Positions 39,919 through 47,960 of a stretch of 64,000 nucleotides of DNA are shown piece after piece. Under the pieces are notes generated by a model that was not told the origin of the DNA, made no database searches, and was given only the letters and a program-made list of their open reading frames with translations. Source of the DNA: Phyllobacterium trifolii (lineage in GTDB: Bacteria > Pseudomonadota > Alphaproteobacteria > Rhizobiales > Rhizobiaceae). Where the stretch lies: positions 124,001 to 188,000 of the forward strand of contig NZ_JACHXN010000002.1 of NCBI RefSeq assembly GCF_014192095.1. Reading direction: 5' to 3'. Positions within the stretch are counted from its first letter, which is position 1; each line of letters begins with the position of its first letter. A program made the position numbers and the translations under genes.

Positions 39919-40821
39919 TCAGGGAACGAGTAGCGTTCCCGCACCGCGTTCTGTGAAAAGTTCGAGCAGTACCGAATGAGGCGTCTTGCCATTAAGGATG
40001 ACCACACCCTCGACACCACGATTGATCGCATCGATACAGGTTTCAACCTTCGGGATCATGCCCCCTGATATAGTGCCGTCCTTGATCAGCGCGCGTGCCT
40101 GCGCGACGGAAAGTTCCTTGATAAGCTGCTTGTCCTTATCGAGAACACCGGGAACGTCTGTCAGGAACAAAAGGCGAGAGGCAGCAAGTGCGCCGGCGAT
40201 CGCGCCAGCGAACGTATCTGCATTGATATTGTAAGTGTGGCCATCACGCCCGGGCGCAACAGGCGCAATGACGGGTATCATCTCGGAACGAGCGAGAAGG
40301 TCGAGCAGCGTGCGGTCGACTTCTACCGGCTCTCCGACAAATCCGAGGTCGACGATCTTCTCGATATTGGAGTCGGGATCGATGATGGTCTTTTTCGCCT
40401 TTTCGGCAAAGACCATATTGCCATCCTTGCCGCACAGGCCGATTGCCCATTCGCCCTCGGCATTGATCAAAGCAACGATTTCCTTGTTGATCGAGCCAGC
40501 GAGCACCATTTCGACGATTTCGAGCGTCTTCGCGTCGGTTACGCGCAGTCCCCCCTCGAACTTGGACTCGATGCCCATGCGTGCCAGCATGGATGCGATC
40601 TGCGGTCCGCCGCCGTGGACAACGATGGGATTTATACCGGACTGCTTGAGAAGCGCTATGTCGCGGGCAAACGCCTTACCGAGAGCCGCGTCACCCATGG
40701 CATGGCCACCATATTTTACGACGACGGTCTTGTTTTCATAGCGCTGCATATAGGGCAGAGCAGCAGAAAGCAGGCTTGCCTGAATTTCAGCAGTGTGGTC
40801 GGCGTCGGATGTGGAGGACAT
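39919..40821 (-). CDS. argB: acetylglutamate kinase
   Basis: A 300-residue amino-acid kinase phosphorylating N-acetylglutamate in arginine synthesis. Motifs are [32 protein letters not shown] and [19 protein letters not shown]. An N-terminal helix ([16 protein letters not shown]) is typical of the arginine-inhibited hexameric form, so feedback inhibition is likely. ATG 40821 has GGAGC seven bases upstream. It ends one base from the convergent Lrp gene. Confidence 0.97.
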   Translation of the reverse strand: MSSTSDADHTAEIQASLLSAALPYMQRYENKTVVVKYGGHAMGDAALGKAFARDIALLKQSGINPIVVHGGGPQIASMLARMGIESKFEGGLRVTDAKTLEIVEMVLAGSINKEIVALINAEGEWAIGLCGKDGNMVFAEKAKKTIIDPDSNIEKIVDLGFVGEPVEVDRTLLDLLARSEMIPVIAPVAPGRDGHTYNINADTFAGAIAGALAASRLLFLTDVPGVLDKDKQLIKELSVAQARALIKDGTISGGMIPKVETCIDAINRGVEGVVILNGKTPHSVLLELFTERGAGTLLVP

Positions 40822-40921
40822 GCGCAAGCTCCAGCTTGGGAAGGACGGGGGTTCTTAACGCTAAAGACGGTTTCGGGCAAACATGATTTAGGCCATTTGC
40901 AGACGTTTTTCTTATCCGCCA

Positions 40922-40951
40922 TTGACAGTGCAACCCCTCGGCAGATTTAAA
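40922..40951 (+). promoter_or_regulatory. candidate housekeeping promoter of the ECF sigma gene
   Basis: TTGACA (40922-40927) followed after 18 bp by TTTAAA (40946-40951), about 30 bp before the sigma-factor start codon. The perfect -35 suggests sigma-70 transcription in addition to any autoregulation. Confidence 0.5.
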
Positions 40952-40982
40952 TTGAGCGATAAGAGTTGGAAACGCCATTTAT

Positions 40983-41522
40983 ATGACGCCTGAAGGCATA
41001 TCGGAGCTGATTTCGCGAGTTTCGTTACGGGACCGCGCGGCCTTCGATGTGCTGTATGCCGCCACAAGCGCGAAACTTTTTGGTGTATGCCTGCGTGTCT
41101 TGGGTAATCGAACGGAAGCAGAAGACGCGCTACAGGACATCTACGTCAAGATTTGGAACAAAGCGGGCCGATTCGCCGTCGCGGATACCAGTCCTATTTC
41201 ATGGCTGGTGGCGATCGCCCGCAATCACTGCATTGACGTATTGCGGTCCCGCAAGCCTGCAGCAGTCGAATTGGATCAGGCTGCAGACGTTTTTGAGCCG
41301 TCACCCAATCCCGAACAGGCTGCTGTCGCAAGTGGGGAAGCGCAACGGATCTATGATTGCCTCGGCCAGCTGGAGGCAGACAGAGCAGCGGCTGTCCGTG
41401 GCGCCTACCTGAATGGCGACAGTTACGAGGTACTGGCCAGCCGCCATAATGTGCCGTTGAATACAATGAGAACCTGGCTGCGCCGCAGCCTGATGAAACT
41501 GAAGGAATGCCTAGAGGGATGA
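40983..41522 (+). CDS. ECF sigma factor (SigK/RpoE type)
   Basis: A 179-residue sigma factor with only regions 2 and 4. Region 2 covers AFDVLYAATSAKLFGVCLR, then EAEDALQDIYVKIWNKA and SWLVAIARNHCIDVLRSRK. Region 4 has YLNGDSYEVLASRHNVPLN, then TMRTWLRRSLMKLKE as recognition helix. It overlaps the anti-sigma gene by 4 bp. The anti-sigma factor is of RskA type, so the pair resembles the SigK-RskA group that answers envelope or redox stress. The fasciclin gene just downstream is a probable regulon member. Confidence 0.94.
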   Translation: MTPEGISELISRVSLRDRAAFDVLYAATSAKLFGVCLRVLGNRTEAEDALQDIYVKIWNKAGRFAVADTSPISWLVAIARNHCIDVLRSRKPAAVELDQAADVFEPSPNPEQAAVASGEAQRIYDCLGQLEADRAAAVRGAYLNGDSYEVLASRHNVPLNTMRTWLRRSLMKLKECLEG

Positions 41523-42229
41523 GCCCGACCGAACCCGATGACAACACGATACCGGAGGGCGATGATTTCATCGCCGCCGAATATGTGTTGGGTGTGCTCC
41601 CCGAGCAGGAGCGTCGGGAGGTTGCACGCCGAATCGAAACGGACAAGCCATTTGCTCAGCTCGTTGCGCGCTGGCAAAAGCAATTCGACCCTCTCAACGA
41701 TGAGTACGACGCGGCGCAAGCCCCGCAACATCTGAAGAGCCGGATCGATCAACGTCTCTTTGCCATCGAGGTGGCCGCCAGTTCGTCGTTCTGGAACAAT
41801 ATTGCCTTTTGGCGCGGACTGGCCTTCGCCGCACTTGCTTTTGCTGTGATCGGCATTGGCCGTGATTTGATCGAGCGCCCTGCCCGGATCAGCGAGCAAC
41901 TGGTCGCATCGATGGAGACACAAGGCAGCAGCGTCCACACGCTGGCGATTTTTGATGACCGGACCAAGAAACTGAAAGTAACCGTCGTCAGCGGCGACAT
42001 GCCGAAGGACCGCTCGCTTGAACTTTGGCTGATTGCCGGCAACGAAGCGCCCGTCTCGCTCGGCCTGATGGTTTCCCCGCAAGTGACAGAATTCAATCTA
42101 CCATCGCCATTACTCGCCAAACTGCGTGATGGCACGACACTGGCGCTGACTGTAGAGCCTGTCGGAGGTGCACCAGGCGGCGCGCCTACCGGCCCAATTG
42201 TCGCTGCGGGCATCGTACGCAAAATTTAG
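41519..42229 (+). CDS. RskA-type anti-sigma factor
   Basis: A 236-residue single-span membrane protein. The cytoplasmic N-terminal part (FIAAEYVLGVLPEQERREVA) is the typical zinc-free anti-sigma segment of RskA. A membrane helix lies near 100-120 (FWRGLAFAALAFAVIGIG). The periplasmic RskA C-terminal domain has SLELWLIAGNEAPVSLGL and ends with TLALTVEPVGGAPGGAPTG. The ATG at 41519 overlaps the sigma stop (ATGA); ATG 41507, four codons earlier, is also possible. It probably holds the ECF sigma factor at the membrane until a signal triggers release. Confidence 0.9.
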   Translation: MSPTEPDDNTIPEGDDFIAAEYVLGVLPEQERREVARRIETDKPFAQLVARWQKQFDPLNDEYDAAQAPQHLKSRIDQRLFAIEVAASSSFWNNIAFWRGLAFAALAFAVIGIGRDLIERPARISEQLVASMETQGSSVHTLAIFDDRTKKLKVTVVSGDMPKDRSLELWLIAGNEAPVSLGLMVSPQVTEFNLPSPLLAKLRDGTTLALTVEPVGGAPGGAPTGPIVAAGIVRKI

Positions 42230-42250
42230 AGCGTTAATTTTGATGCCGTC

Positions 42251-42279
42251 TGAAACTTAAGCCTCCAACCTCCCGTATC
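42251..42279 (+). promoter_or_regulatory. candidate ECF-type promoter of the fasciclin gene
   Basis: TGAAACTT (42251-42258) and CGTATC (42274-42279) have the AAC...CGT pattern of ECF sigma promoters, with 17 bp between AAC and CGT. It lies 46 bp upstream of the fasciclin ATG, right after the sigma/anti-sigma pair. Confidence 0.45.
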
Positions 42280-42324
42280 TCCATCTGTCCTCACCTGAGG
42301 GGAAACAAACAATGGAGATGAACT

Positions 42325-42876
42325 ATGTTGAAGAAATCATTGGGCCTGATCGCACTTTCGGCCATGCTGGTTGCCGGACCTGCGTACGCCAAGAACCCGA
42401 CTGTGGGCGGTGCGGCCATGTACGAGAACAAGAATATCATTGAAAATGCCGTGAACTCCAAGGATCACACAACACTGGTGGCTGCAGTCAAAGCGGCCGG
42501 CCTTGTCGAAACGCTTCAGGGCAAGGGGCCTTTTACTGTATTCGCCCCAACGAATGAGGCATTTGCCGAGCTTCCGAAAGGAACCGTCGACACGCTGCTA
42601 AAGCCTGAAAACAAGGAAAAGCTGGCGAAGATCCTGACCTGTCACGTGGTTGCTGCCGACGCTTCATCGAAGGCCATCATGAAGATGATCGATGATGACG
42701 AAGGCGCTCATCCGGTAAAGACGGTCGGTGGATGCGTATGGACCGCCAAGTACAAGGGCAAGAAGCTTACTCTGACCGATGAAAACGGAACGGTGGCTAC
42801 AGTCACCATCGCCAATGTCAAGCAATCGAACGGCGTCATCCATGTGATCGACAAGGTTCTTCTGCCAAAAATGTAG
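42325..42876 (+). CDS. exported fasciclin (FAS1) domain protein
   Basis: A 183-residue protein with a Sec signal peptide (MLKKSLGLIALSAMLVAG, cleaved after AYA) and one FAS1 domain (about 40-180). The domain motifs are GPFTVFAPTNEAFAELPKGT, KILTCHVVAADASSKAI and the terminal VIHVIDKVLLP. Two cysteines may form a disulfide in the periplasm. FAS1 proteins act in adhesion and appear in symbiosis (e.g. Nex18 of Sinorhizobium). GGAG seven bases upstream of the ATG gives a good start. Downstream are two hairpins ending in a strong terminator. Its promoter looks ECF-dependent. Confidence 0.92.
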   Translation: MLKKSLGLIALSAMLVAGPAYAKNPTVGGAAMYENKNIIENAVNSKDHTTLVAAVKAAGLVETLQGKGPFTVFAPTNEAFAELPKGTVDTLLKPENKEKLAKILTCHVVAADASSKAIMKMIDDDEGAHPVKTVGGCVWTAKYKGKKLTLTDENGTVATVTIANVKQSNGVIHVIDKVLLPKM

Positions 42877-42884
42877 TCAGAGAC

Positions 42885-42915
42885 GCCTGGTTCATTTGCG
42901 CAGAGTGAACCAGGC
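42885..42915 (+). terminator. first 3' hairpin of the fasciclin gene
   Basis: A perfect 10-bp stem (42885-42894 with 42906-42915, 11-nt loop) lies 8 bp after the stop codon, followed by TTTTG. It probably acts together with the stronger hairpin after it. Confidence 0.6.
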
Positions 42916-42919
42916 TTTT

Positions 42920-42955
42920 GCCCCGCCGATCCGCCGGATCGCGTGGGGCTTTTTT
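42920..42955 (+). terminator. strong intrinsic terminator after the fasciclin gene
   Basis: GCCCC (42920-42924) pairs with GGGGC (42945-42949), and an inner GATCC pairs with GGATC. A run of six T (42950-42955) follows. The T run reaches the stop codon of the convergent engB gene. Confidence 0.85.
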
Positions 42956-43634
42956 ATTTACGCTGTTCTTCGAGGAGCTGGGCAATTGCCGCCCGGAGTT
43001 CATCCAGCCCCCCACCTTTTTCAGACGATGTCGCCAGGATTTCCGGATAGGCCGCGGCGCGCTTTCTGATGGCCTGCGCCGTCTCTTCGATCAAACGCGG
43101 CACCCCAGCGGGCTTGATCTTGTCGATCTTGGTCAAGACGATCTGGTAGGATACGGCGGCTCGATCAAGCAGGTCCAATACCTCGGCGTCATTCTTCTTC
43201 ACCCCGTGGCGGGCATCAATCAGCAGGTAGACACGCTTGAGCGTCGTACGTCCGCGCAAGTAATCGAAAACCAGCCGTGTCCAGGCATCGACCTGTTCCT
43301 TGGGCGCTTCAGCGAAGCCATAGCCCGGCATATCCACGACCGCGAGGGGAGGAAGATCGCCGTCTTCGCCTGAATGGCCATCTGGAACGAAATAGTTGAG
43401 CTCCTGTGTCCGTCCAGGTGTATTCGATGTTCGGGCCAATCCCTTCTGGCCGATGATCGCGTTGATCAACGACGATTTGCCGACGTTGGAACGCCCGGCG
43501 AACGCAATTTCGAGCGGGCCCTCCGGCGGCAGGAACTTCATCGCAGGAACGCCGCGGATAAAAACCCAGCCCTGTGCGAAGAGCATTCTGCCCTTCTCGA
43601 TAAGCCTGTTGGTGTTTTGCTGCGTTTCGCTCAA
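42954..43634 (-). CDS. engB: ribosome biogenesis GTP-binding protein (EngB/YsxC)
   Basis: A GTPase of about 226 residues for 50S subunit assembly. G1 is [17 protein letters not shown]2 lies in [15 protein letters not shown]3 is [13 protein letters not shown], and G4 is LTKIDKI. No ATG fits in frame upstream of the core; likely starts are TTG 43634 (LSETQQN) or TTG 43673, neither with a strong ribosome binding site. The family core begins at [16 protein letters not shown]. yidC lies upstream beyond a terminator, so engB probably has its own promoter. Confidence 0.93.
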   Translation of the reverse strand: MSETQQNTNRLIEKGRMLFAQGWVFIRGVPAMKFLPPEGPLEIAFAGRSNVGKSSLINAIIGQKGLARTSNTPGRTQELNYFVPDGHSGEDGDLPPLAVVDMPGYGFAEAPKEQVDAWTRLVFDYLRGRTTLKRVYLLIDARHGVKKNDAEVLDLLDRAAVSYQIVLTKIDKIKPAGVPRLIEETAQAIRKRAAAYPEILATSSEKGGGLDELRAAIAQLLEEQRK

Positions 43635-43704
43635 TTTCTTCGATCCATTTGCCGCAGACGGCCATGATTGCAATCAATGTTTATGGGAGGCTTGTCAACC
43701 GCGC

Positions 43705-43734
43705 AAAAGAAAAGCCCCCGATCAAGTCGGGGGC
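43705..43734 (-). terminator. intrinsic terminator after yidC
   Basis: On the minus strand GCCCCCGA (43734-43727) pairs with TCGGGGGC (43721-43714) around a 5-nt loop. UUUUCUUUU follows, a canonical intrinsic terminator 28 bp after the yidC stop. It separates rpmH-rnpA-yidC from engB. Confidence 0.9.
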
Positions 43735-43761
43735 CCTTCCGAGTAGTTTAGCGATTCATCG

Positions 43762-45615
43762 CTATTCGGCGGGTTTCGGCTTCTTGCGGAAAAGCCCGGT
43801 GAGATTGTCCCACAATTCGACCTTGACCCCCTGGCGCTTCATTATGATGCCCTGCTGGATAATCGACAGCGTATTGTTCCACGCCCAGTAGATTACCAAT
43901 CCTGCCGGGAAAGTCGCCAACATGAATGTGAATATGAGCGGCATCCAGTTAAAGATCATTTGCTGGGTCGGATCCGGCGGTGTCGGGTTCATACGCATCT
44001 GCAGGAACATCGTGACGCCCATGATCAAAGGCCAGACGCCGATCATCAGGAACGCAGGGACCGCCCACGGGATAAGGCCGAAGAGATTGAACAAAGATGT
44101 CGGATCGGGAGCTGCCAGATCCTGGATCCAGCCAAAGAACGGCGCGTGGCGCATTTCTATGGTGACATAGAGGACCTTGTAGAGCGCAAAGAAAACCGGA
44201 ATCTGAATCAGGACCGGCCAACAGCCGGCAATCGGATTGATCTTCTCCGTTTTGTACAATTCCATCATGGCCTGCTGCTGTTTGACCTTGTCATCCGCAT
44301 ACTTCTCGCGGATTTCGGTCATCTTCGGCTGTACCAGCTTCATCCTCGCCATAGAGGCATAAGACTTGTTGGCAAGCGGGAAGAAGAAGGCTTTCAGAAT
44401 AACAGTCACCGCCAGAATGGCGACGCCGAAGTTTCCGATAGCCTTGTAGAGCCAGTCGATAAGATAGAACATCGGCTCGGTGATGAAATAGAACCAACCC
44501 CAGTCGATCAAGTTCTTGAAGAGCGGAATATGCAGGTCATTCATATAGGCATTGATTTTGCCGACCTCTTTCGCGCCTGCGAATATGAGATTGTCGGTCT
44601 GTGCAGTCTGGCCCGGCTGGATTGTCGCCGGATCAGACAGATAGTCGCTTTGATAGCGCGGACGTCCGTCATCGAAATATGAAAAGCGTATCTTGAACGG
44701 CGTTGCCTGTGCTGGAACGAGCGCAGCAGCCCAATACTTGTCGGTAATTCCAACCCATCCGCCGGTGGTCGACCGGTCTGGCGCAACTTCGCGCTCTTTT
44801 TCAATTGCAGCAAACTTGTATTCGATCAACTTATCGTTGACCACGCCAATCGGGCCCTCGTGCAGCACGTAGGTGCTCGGATGCAGAGGCTTCGAGAAAC
44901 GCGTCACACGTCCGTAGGACGCCAGCGAAACAGGTGCTGCGGTCGTGTTGGTAACAGCGTCCTTGACCGTGAACATGTAGTTCTCGTCGACACTGATCGT
45001 CCGCTTGAAGACCAGCCCTTTCTCATTGGTATAGGACAGCGTAACAGGTGTGGACGCCGTCAAATCGTTGTTGCCCTCGCGGGTCCAAACGGTCGTCGGG
45101 CCTGGAACGGTCCCGGTCAGATCATTTCCCGCAAACCCAACCTCAACAAACTGGCCATCGGCCATCTGCGCAGGACTTAGCAACTCGATATTGGGCGAAT
45201 TGTCGTCGACGGTCTCGTGATAATGCTTCAGCTGCAGATCATCGAGCCGCGCTCCGGTCAGGCTGATCGAGCCGCCGAGGCTGGGTGTATCGATCTTGAT
45301 ACGCTGTGTCTGACCAAGGGCGGCGGCACGTGTGAGACTACCTGCCTGAGCAGCATCTTGCGACTGGCCTGGGACATTTGCAGCGGGAGTAGCGGGGGTC
45401 GAAGACGGGAGATTATTTGCTGTATTGCCGTTGGTGGCAGTACCTGCTGGCGTGCTCGCCTGTCCGTCAACACGGGTTTGTCCTTGCCGCGTAGCCTCGA
45501 TCTGGGCCTGTTCGCGCTGCGCTTCGATCTTGGGGTTCATATAGAACACCTGCCAAAGCGTCAGGATCACAATGGACAAGGCAATGGTGATGAAGAAATT
45601 ACGGTTGGTTTCCAT
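43762..45615 (-). CDS. yidC: membrane protein insertase YidC
   Basis: A 617-residue inner-membrane insertase of the Oxa1/YidC/Alb3 family. TM1 lies at about 7-25 (FFITIALSIVILTLWQVFY). A Gln/Thr/Ala-rich linker (about 30-90) leads into a large periplasmic beta domain (about 95-370). The conserved five-helix insertase core follows from about residue 380 (NFGVAILAVTVILKAFFFPL, ANKSYASMARMKLVQPKM). It belongs to rpmH-rnpA-yidC. Confidence 0.97.
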   Translation of the reverse strand: METNRNFFITIALSIVILTLWQVFYMNPKIEAQREQAQIEATRQGQTRVDGQASTPAGTATNGNTANNLPSSTPATPAANVPGQSQDAAQAGSLTRAAALGQTQRIKIDTPSLGGSISLTGARLDDLQLKHYHETVDDNSPNIELLSPAQMADGQFVEVGFAGNDLTGTVPGPTTVWTREGNNDLTASTPVTLSYTNEKGLVFKRTISVDENYMFTVKDAVTNTTAAPVSLASYGRVTRFSKPLHPSTYVLHEGPIGVVNDKLIEYKFAAIEKEREVAPDRSTTGGWVGITDKYWAAALVPAQATPFKIRFSYFDDGRPRYQSDYLSDPATIQPGQTAQTDNLIFAGAKEVGKINAYMNDLHIPLFKNLIDWGWFYFITEPMFYLIDWLYKAIGNFGVAILAVTVILKAFFFPLANKSYASMARMKLVQPKMTEIREKYADDKVKQQQAMMELYKTEKINPIAGCWPVLIQIPVFFALYKVLYVTIEMRHAPFFGWIQDLAAPDPTSLFNLFGLIPWAVPAFLMIGVWPLIMGVTMFLQMRMNPTPPDPTQQMIFNWMPLIFTFMLATFPAGLVIYWAWNNTLSIIQQGIIMKRQGVKVELWDNLTGLFRKKPKPAE

Positions 45616-45648
45616 TGTCAGTCCTTGGGTCGGGTTCGCGGATACCTG

Positions 45649-46011
45649 TCAAGGCTTTGTCGAACGCCGGGTCAATATTTTCCTGGAAACCCGTTTGGAG
45701 AGTTCCCGCGTCAAGTCAGCGAACGGCGCGTTCAGCGCATCGCGGCGAGCAACGATCACATAGTCGGTTCCAGCTTGCATGTCATCAGCAACATTGACGC
45801 GCACTGCCTCTCTGAGGCGCCGCTTGATGCGATTGCGGATAACAGCGTTCCCGTTCTTTTTGGTGACCGTGAAACCTACGCGCGGGGGTCCAACCTGGTC
45901 CTCTCGCTCTTTGACTTCGACAAGAAAGTAGACGCCGCGGCGCTTTTCTCCGTTTCGGACAGCCAAAAACTCCGCTCTCTTGCGAAGGCGGAGTGGTTTT
46001 TGCTCATTCAT
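45649..46011 (-). CDS. rnpA: ribonuclease P protein component
   Basis: A 120-residue basic protein subunit of RNase P. The family signature is seen in [16 protein letters not shown] (RNR motif), with [15 protein letters not shown] near the N-terminus. ATG 46011 ([12 protein letters not shown]) lies 47 bp after rpmH. The longer frame upstream would span the rpmH gene and is rejected. Transcribed with rpmH and yidC. Confidence 0.96.
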   Translation of the reverse strand: MNEQKPLRLRKRAEFLAVRNGEKRRGVYFLVEVKEREDQVGPPRVGFTVTKKNGNAVIRNRIKRRLREAVRVNVADDMQAGTDYVIVARRDALNAPFADLTRELSKRVSRKILTRRSTKP

Positions 46012-46058
46012 TCTATAGTGCCAACTCTGGCCAACCGCACAAGTCTGCGCGGAACGCC

Positions 46059-46193
46059 TTACGCCGACAACCGCTTGCGACCGCGAGCGCGACGCGCTGC
46101 AATAACCTTGCGGCCGCCTGCCGTTGCCATGCGGGCACGGAACCCGTGACGACGTGCGCGGACAAGCTTGGATGGCTGATAAGTACGCTTCAT
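46059..46193 (-). CDS. rpmH: 50S ribosomal protein L34
   Basis: A 44-residue, very basic protein beginning [20 protein letters not shown] and ending [12 protein letters not shown], the full L34 sequence pattern. It is the first gene of rpmH-rnpA-yidC, with a near-consensus promoter about 130 bp upstream and a leader carrying overlapping inverted repeats. Confidence 0.98.
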   Translation of the reverse strand: MKRTYQPSKLVRARRHGFRARMATAGGRKVIAARRARGRKRLSA

Positions 46194-46264
46194 TTGTTAA
46201 ATACCGCGGTGTGCGGCCCTTCTTGTGGTCTGTTCTTGACAGGAGCATATCAGGACCGCCGTTA

Positions 46265-46292
46265 GCATATGCGAATATGCCGTCGATATTCG
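46265..46292 (-). promoter_or_regulatory. overlapping inverted repeats in the rpmH leader
   Basis: GCATAT (46265-46270) with ATATGC (46275-46280), and CGAATAT (46272-46278) with ATATTCG (46286-46292). The two stems share bases and cannot form together. They lie between the predicted rpmH promoter and the gene. Confidence 0.45.
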
Positions 46293-46323
46293 TCGTGGGG
46301 GCGGTCAGCCCGGACGTGCGCGG

Positions 46324-46352
46324 CTTATAGAGGCACGATGCTGATAAGTCAA
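46324..46352 (-). promoter_or_regulatory. promoter of rpmH-rnpA-yidC
   Basis: Minus strand TTGACT (46352-46347) and TATAAG (46329-46324) are spaced 17 bp, close to sigma-70 consensus, giving a leader of about 125 nt. Confidence 0.7.
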
Positions 46353-46446
46353 TTGATTGACGCGATTCAAAAATAGGCAAATCCACGCAACTGATTTATT
46401 GTGCTGGGCAAGCATTTGACCTACATCGAGTGCCGATGGAGCGTAT

Positions 46447-47946
46447 ATGACGGCGACTCAGCAAAAGCCAGAAAACACGAGTGTGCCTCTGCATGCCGGT
46501 CGGCGTTTGCCCGTTCTGAAACGTCTTTCCGGCAAGTTGCTGCGCCTCACCCTCTTGTTCGGCCTTCTCGCAGAAGTTATGATTTTCGTCCCTATCATTG
46601 CAGATATGCGTATTCGCTGGCTTTCCGACCGGCTCAACACCGTTGCTGCGGCGAGCGTCGTGCTAGCTGCGAGCGATAGCGAGAATGTACCGCAATCAGT
46701 GCAGAATGACGTCCTTCTTGCGACAGGAACGAAAGCGATCGTTTTGCGCGAAAAAGGAGCCTCCCGGCTTCTTGCCGTATCGGAAATGCCTTCCAAAGTG
46801 GACAAGCACATCGATATTACAGTGACGGATCCGGTTACGATGATCCGCGACGCATTCGACACCCTGATTAACGGCGGGCACCGGATTATCCGCGTTTATG
46901 GTCCGGTCGGAGATACCGGCAAGATCATCGAACTCCTTACCTCCGACGCCCCGCTGCGGAATGCGATGTTGCGCTATGCCGGGAATGTCGCACTGATCTC
47001 GTTGTTTATTTCGCTCATTACCGCGGGCCTGGTTTTCCTGACGATCAGCCGCTTGCTGATCCGACCGATCCAGCGCATGAGTGAAAACATGCTGGCCTTT
47101 GCCCAGGCACCCGACGATCCGCAGCGGATTATCAAGCCGGAAGAGCGTGAAGACGAACTCGGCATCGCCCAGCGGGAGCTCGCAGATATGCAGCACCAGT
47201 TGCAACGTACGCTGTCGGAACAGAAACATCTCGCCGACCTCGGCCTGGCGGTTTCCAAGATCAACCATGACATGCGCAATATCCTGGCCTCGGCCCAGCT
47301 CATATCCGATCACCTCGCAAACACCAGCGATCCGGCGATCCAGCGTTTCGTGCCGAAATTGGTACGTACCATCGATCGCGCGATCAATTATTCACAGACC
47401 GTGCTTGCCTATGGCGGCACACAGGAAGCACCGCCGCAAAGACGGCGGGTCAAGTTGCGCACGATCATCAGCGACGTCGAGGAGATGCTTAACCTCGACG
47501 CAAAATCGGAGATCGAATTCAAGAACCTGGTTCCCGCCGACTTTGAAATCGATGTCGATCCAGACCAATTCTTCCGTGTCATTTCCAATCTGTGCCGCAA
47601 CTCGGTTCAAGCTATGGCCAGCGACACCCGAAGTGATCCGTCCGTGGTCAAGCGATTGACAATCACTGCAGGACAGATCGGCACGACCTCTATCATCGGC
47701 ATTGACGATACCGGGCCCGGCCTGCCTCCCAAGGCGCGCGAAAATCTGTTTACAGCCTTCAAAGGGTCGGCGCGATCGGGTGGCACCGGCCTCGGTCTTG
47801 CTATTGTCCATGAACTTGTACGAGCTCACGGGGGAACGATTGAATTGCGGGGAGGCGATGGAGCGGGAACAAGTTTTGAAATTCGTATTCCGGACCAGCC
47901 GGTATCCCTGGCCGAATGGCGTTCCCGCCGGGACTCAGCGTCCTGA
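46447..47946 (+). CDS. orphan membrane sensor histidine kinase
   Basis: A 499-residue protein. TM1 lies at about 30-52 and TM2 at about 178-200, flanking a periplasmic sensor region. A HAMP domain (about 200-255, ISRLLIRPIQRMSENM) follows, then the H-box SKINHDMRNILASAQLI, N-box NLCRNSVQAMAS, G1 GIDDTGPGLP and G2 SGGTGLGLAIVHELV. The HDMRN form of the H-box puts it in the HDLRN-like group. No response regulator is adjacent; the next gene, 14 bp later, is cardiolipin synthase. ATG has GGAG five bases upstream. Confidence 0.93.
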   Translation: MTATQQKPENTSVPLHAGRRLPVLKRLSGKLLRLTLLFGLLAEVMIFVPIIADMRIRWLSDRLNTVAAASVVLAASDSENVPQSVQNDVLLATGTKAIVLREKGASRLLAVSEMPSKVDKHIDITVTDPVTMIRDAFDTLINGGHRIIRVYGPVGDTGKIIELLTSDAPLRNAMLRYAGNVALISLFISLITAGLVFLTISRLLIRPIQRMSENMLAFAQAPDDPQRIIKPEEREDELGIAQRELADMQHQLQRTLSEQKHLADLGLAVSKINHDMRNILASAQLISDHLANTSDPAIQRFVPKLVRTIDRAINYSQTVLAYGGTQEAPPQRRRVKLRTIISDVEEMLNLDAKSEIEFKNLVPADFEIDVDPDQFFRVISNLCRNSVQAMASDTRSDPSVVKRLTITAGQIGTTSIIGIDDTGPGLPPKARENLFTAFKGSARSGGTGLGLAIVHELVRAHGGTIELRGGDGAGTSFEIRIPDQPVSLAEWRSRRDSAS

Positions 47947-47960
47947 CATGAAACGCCACA

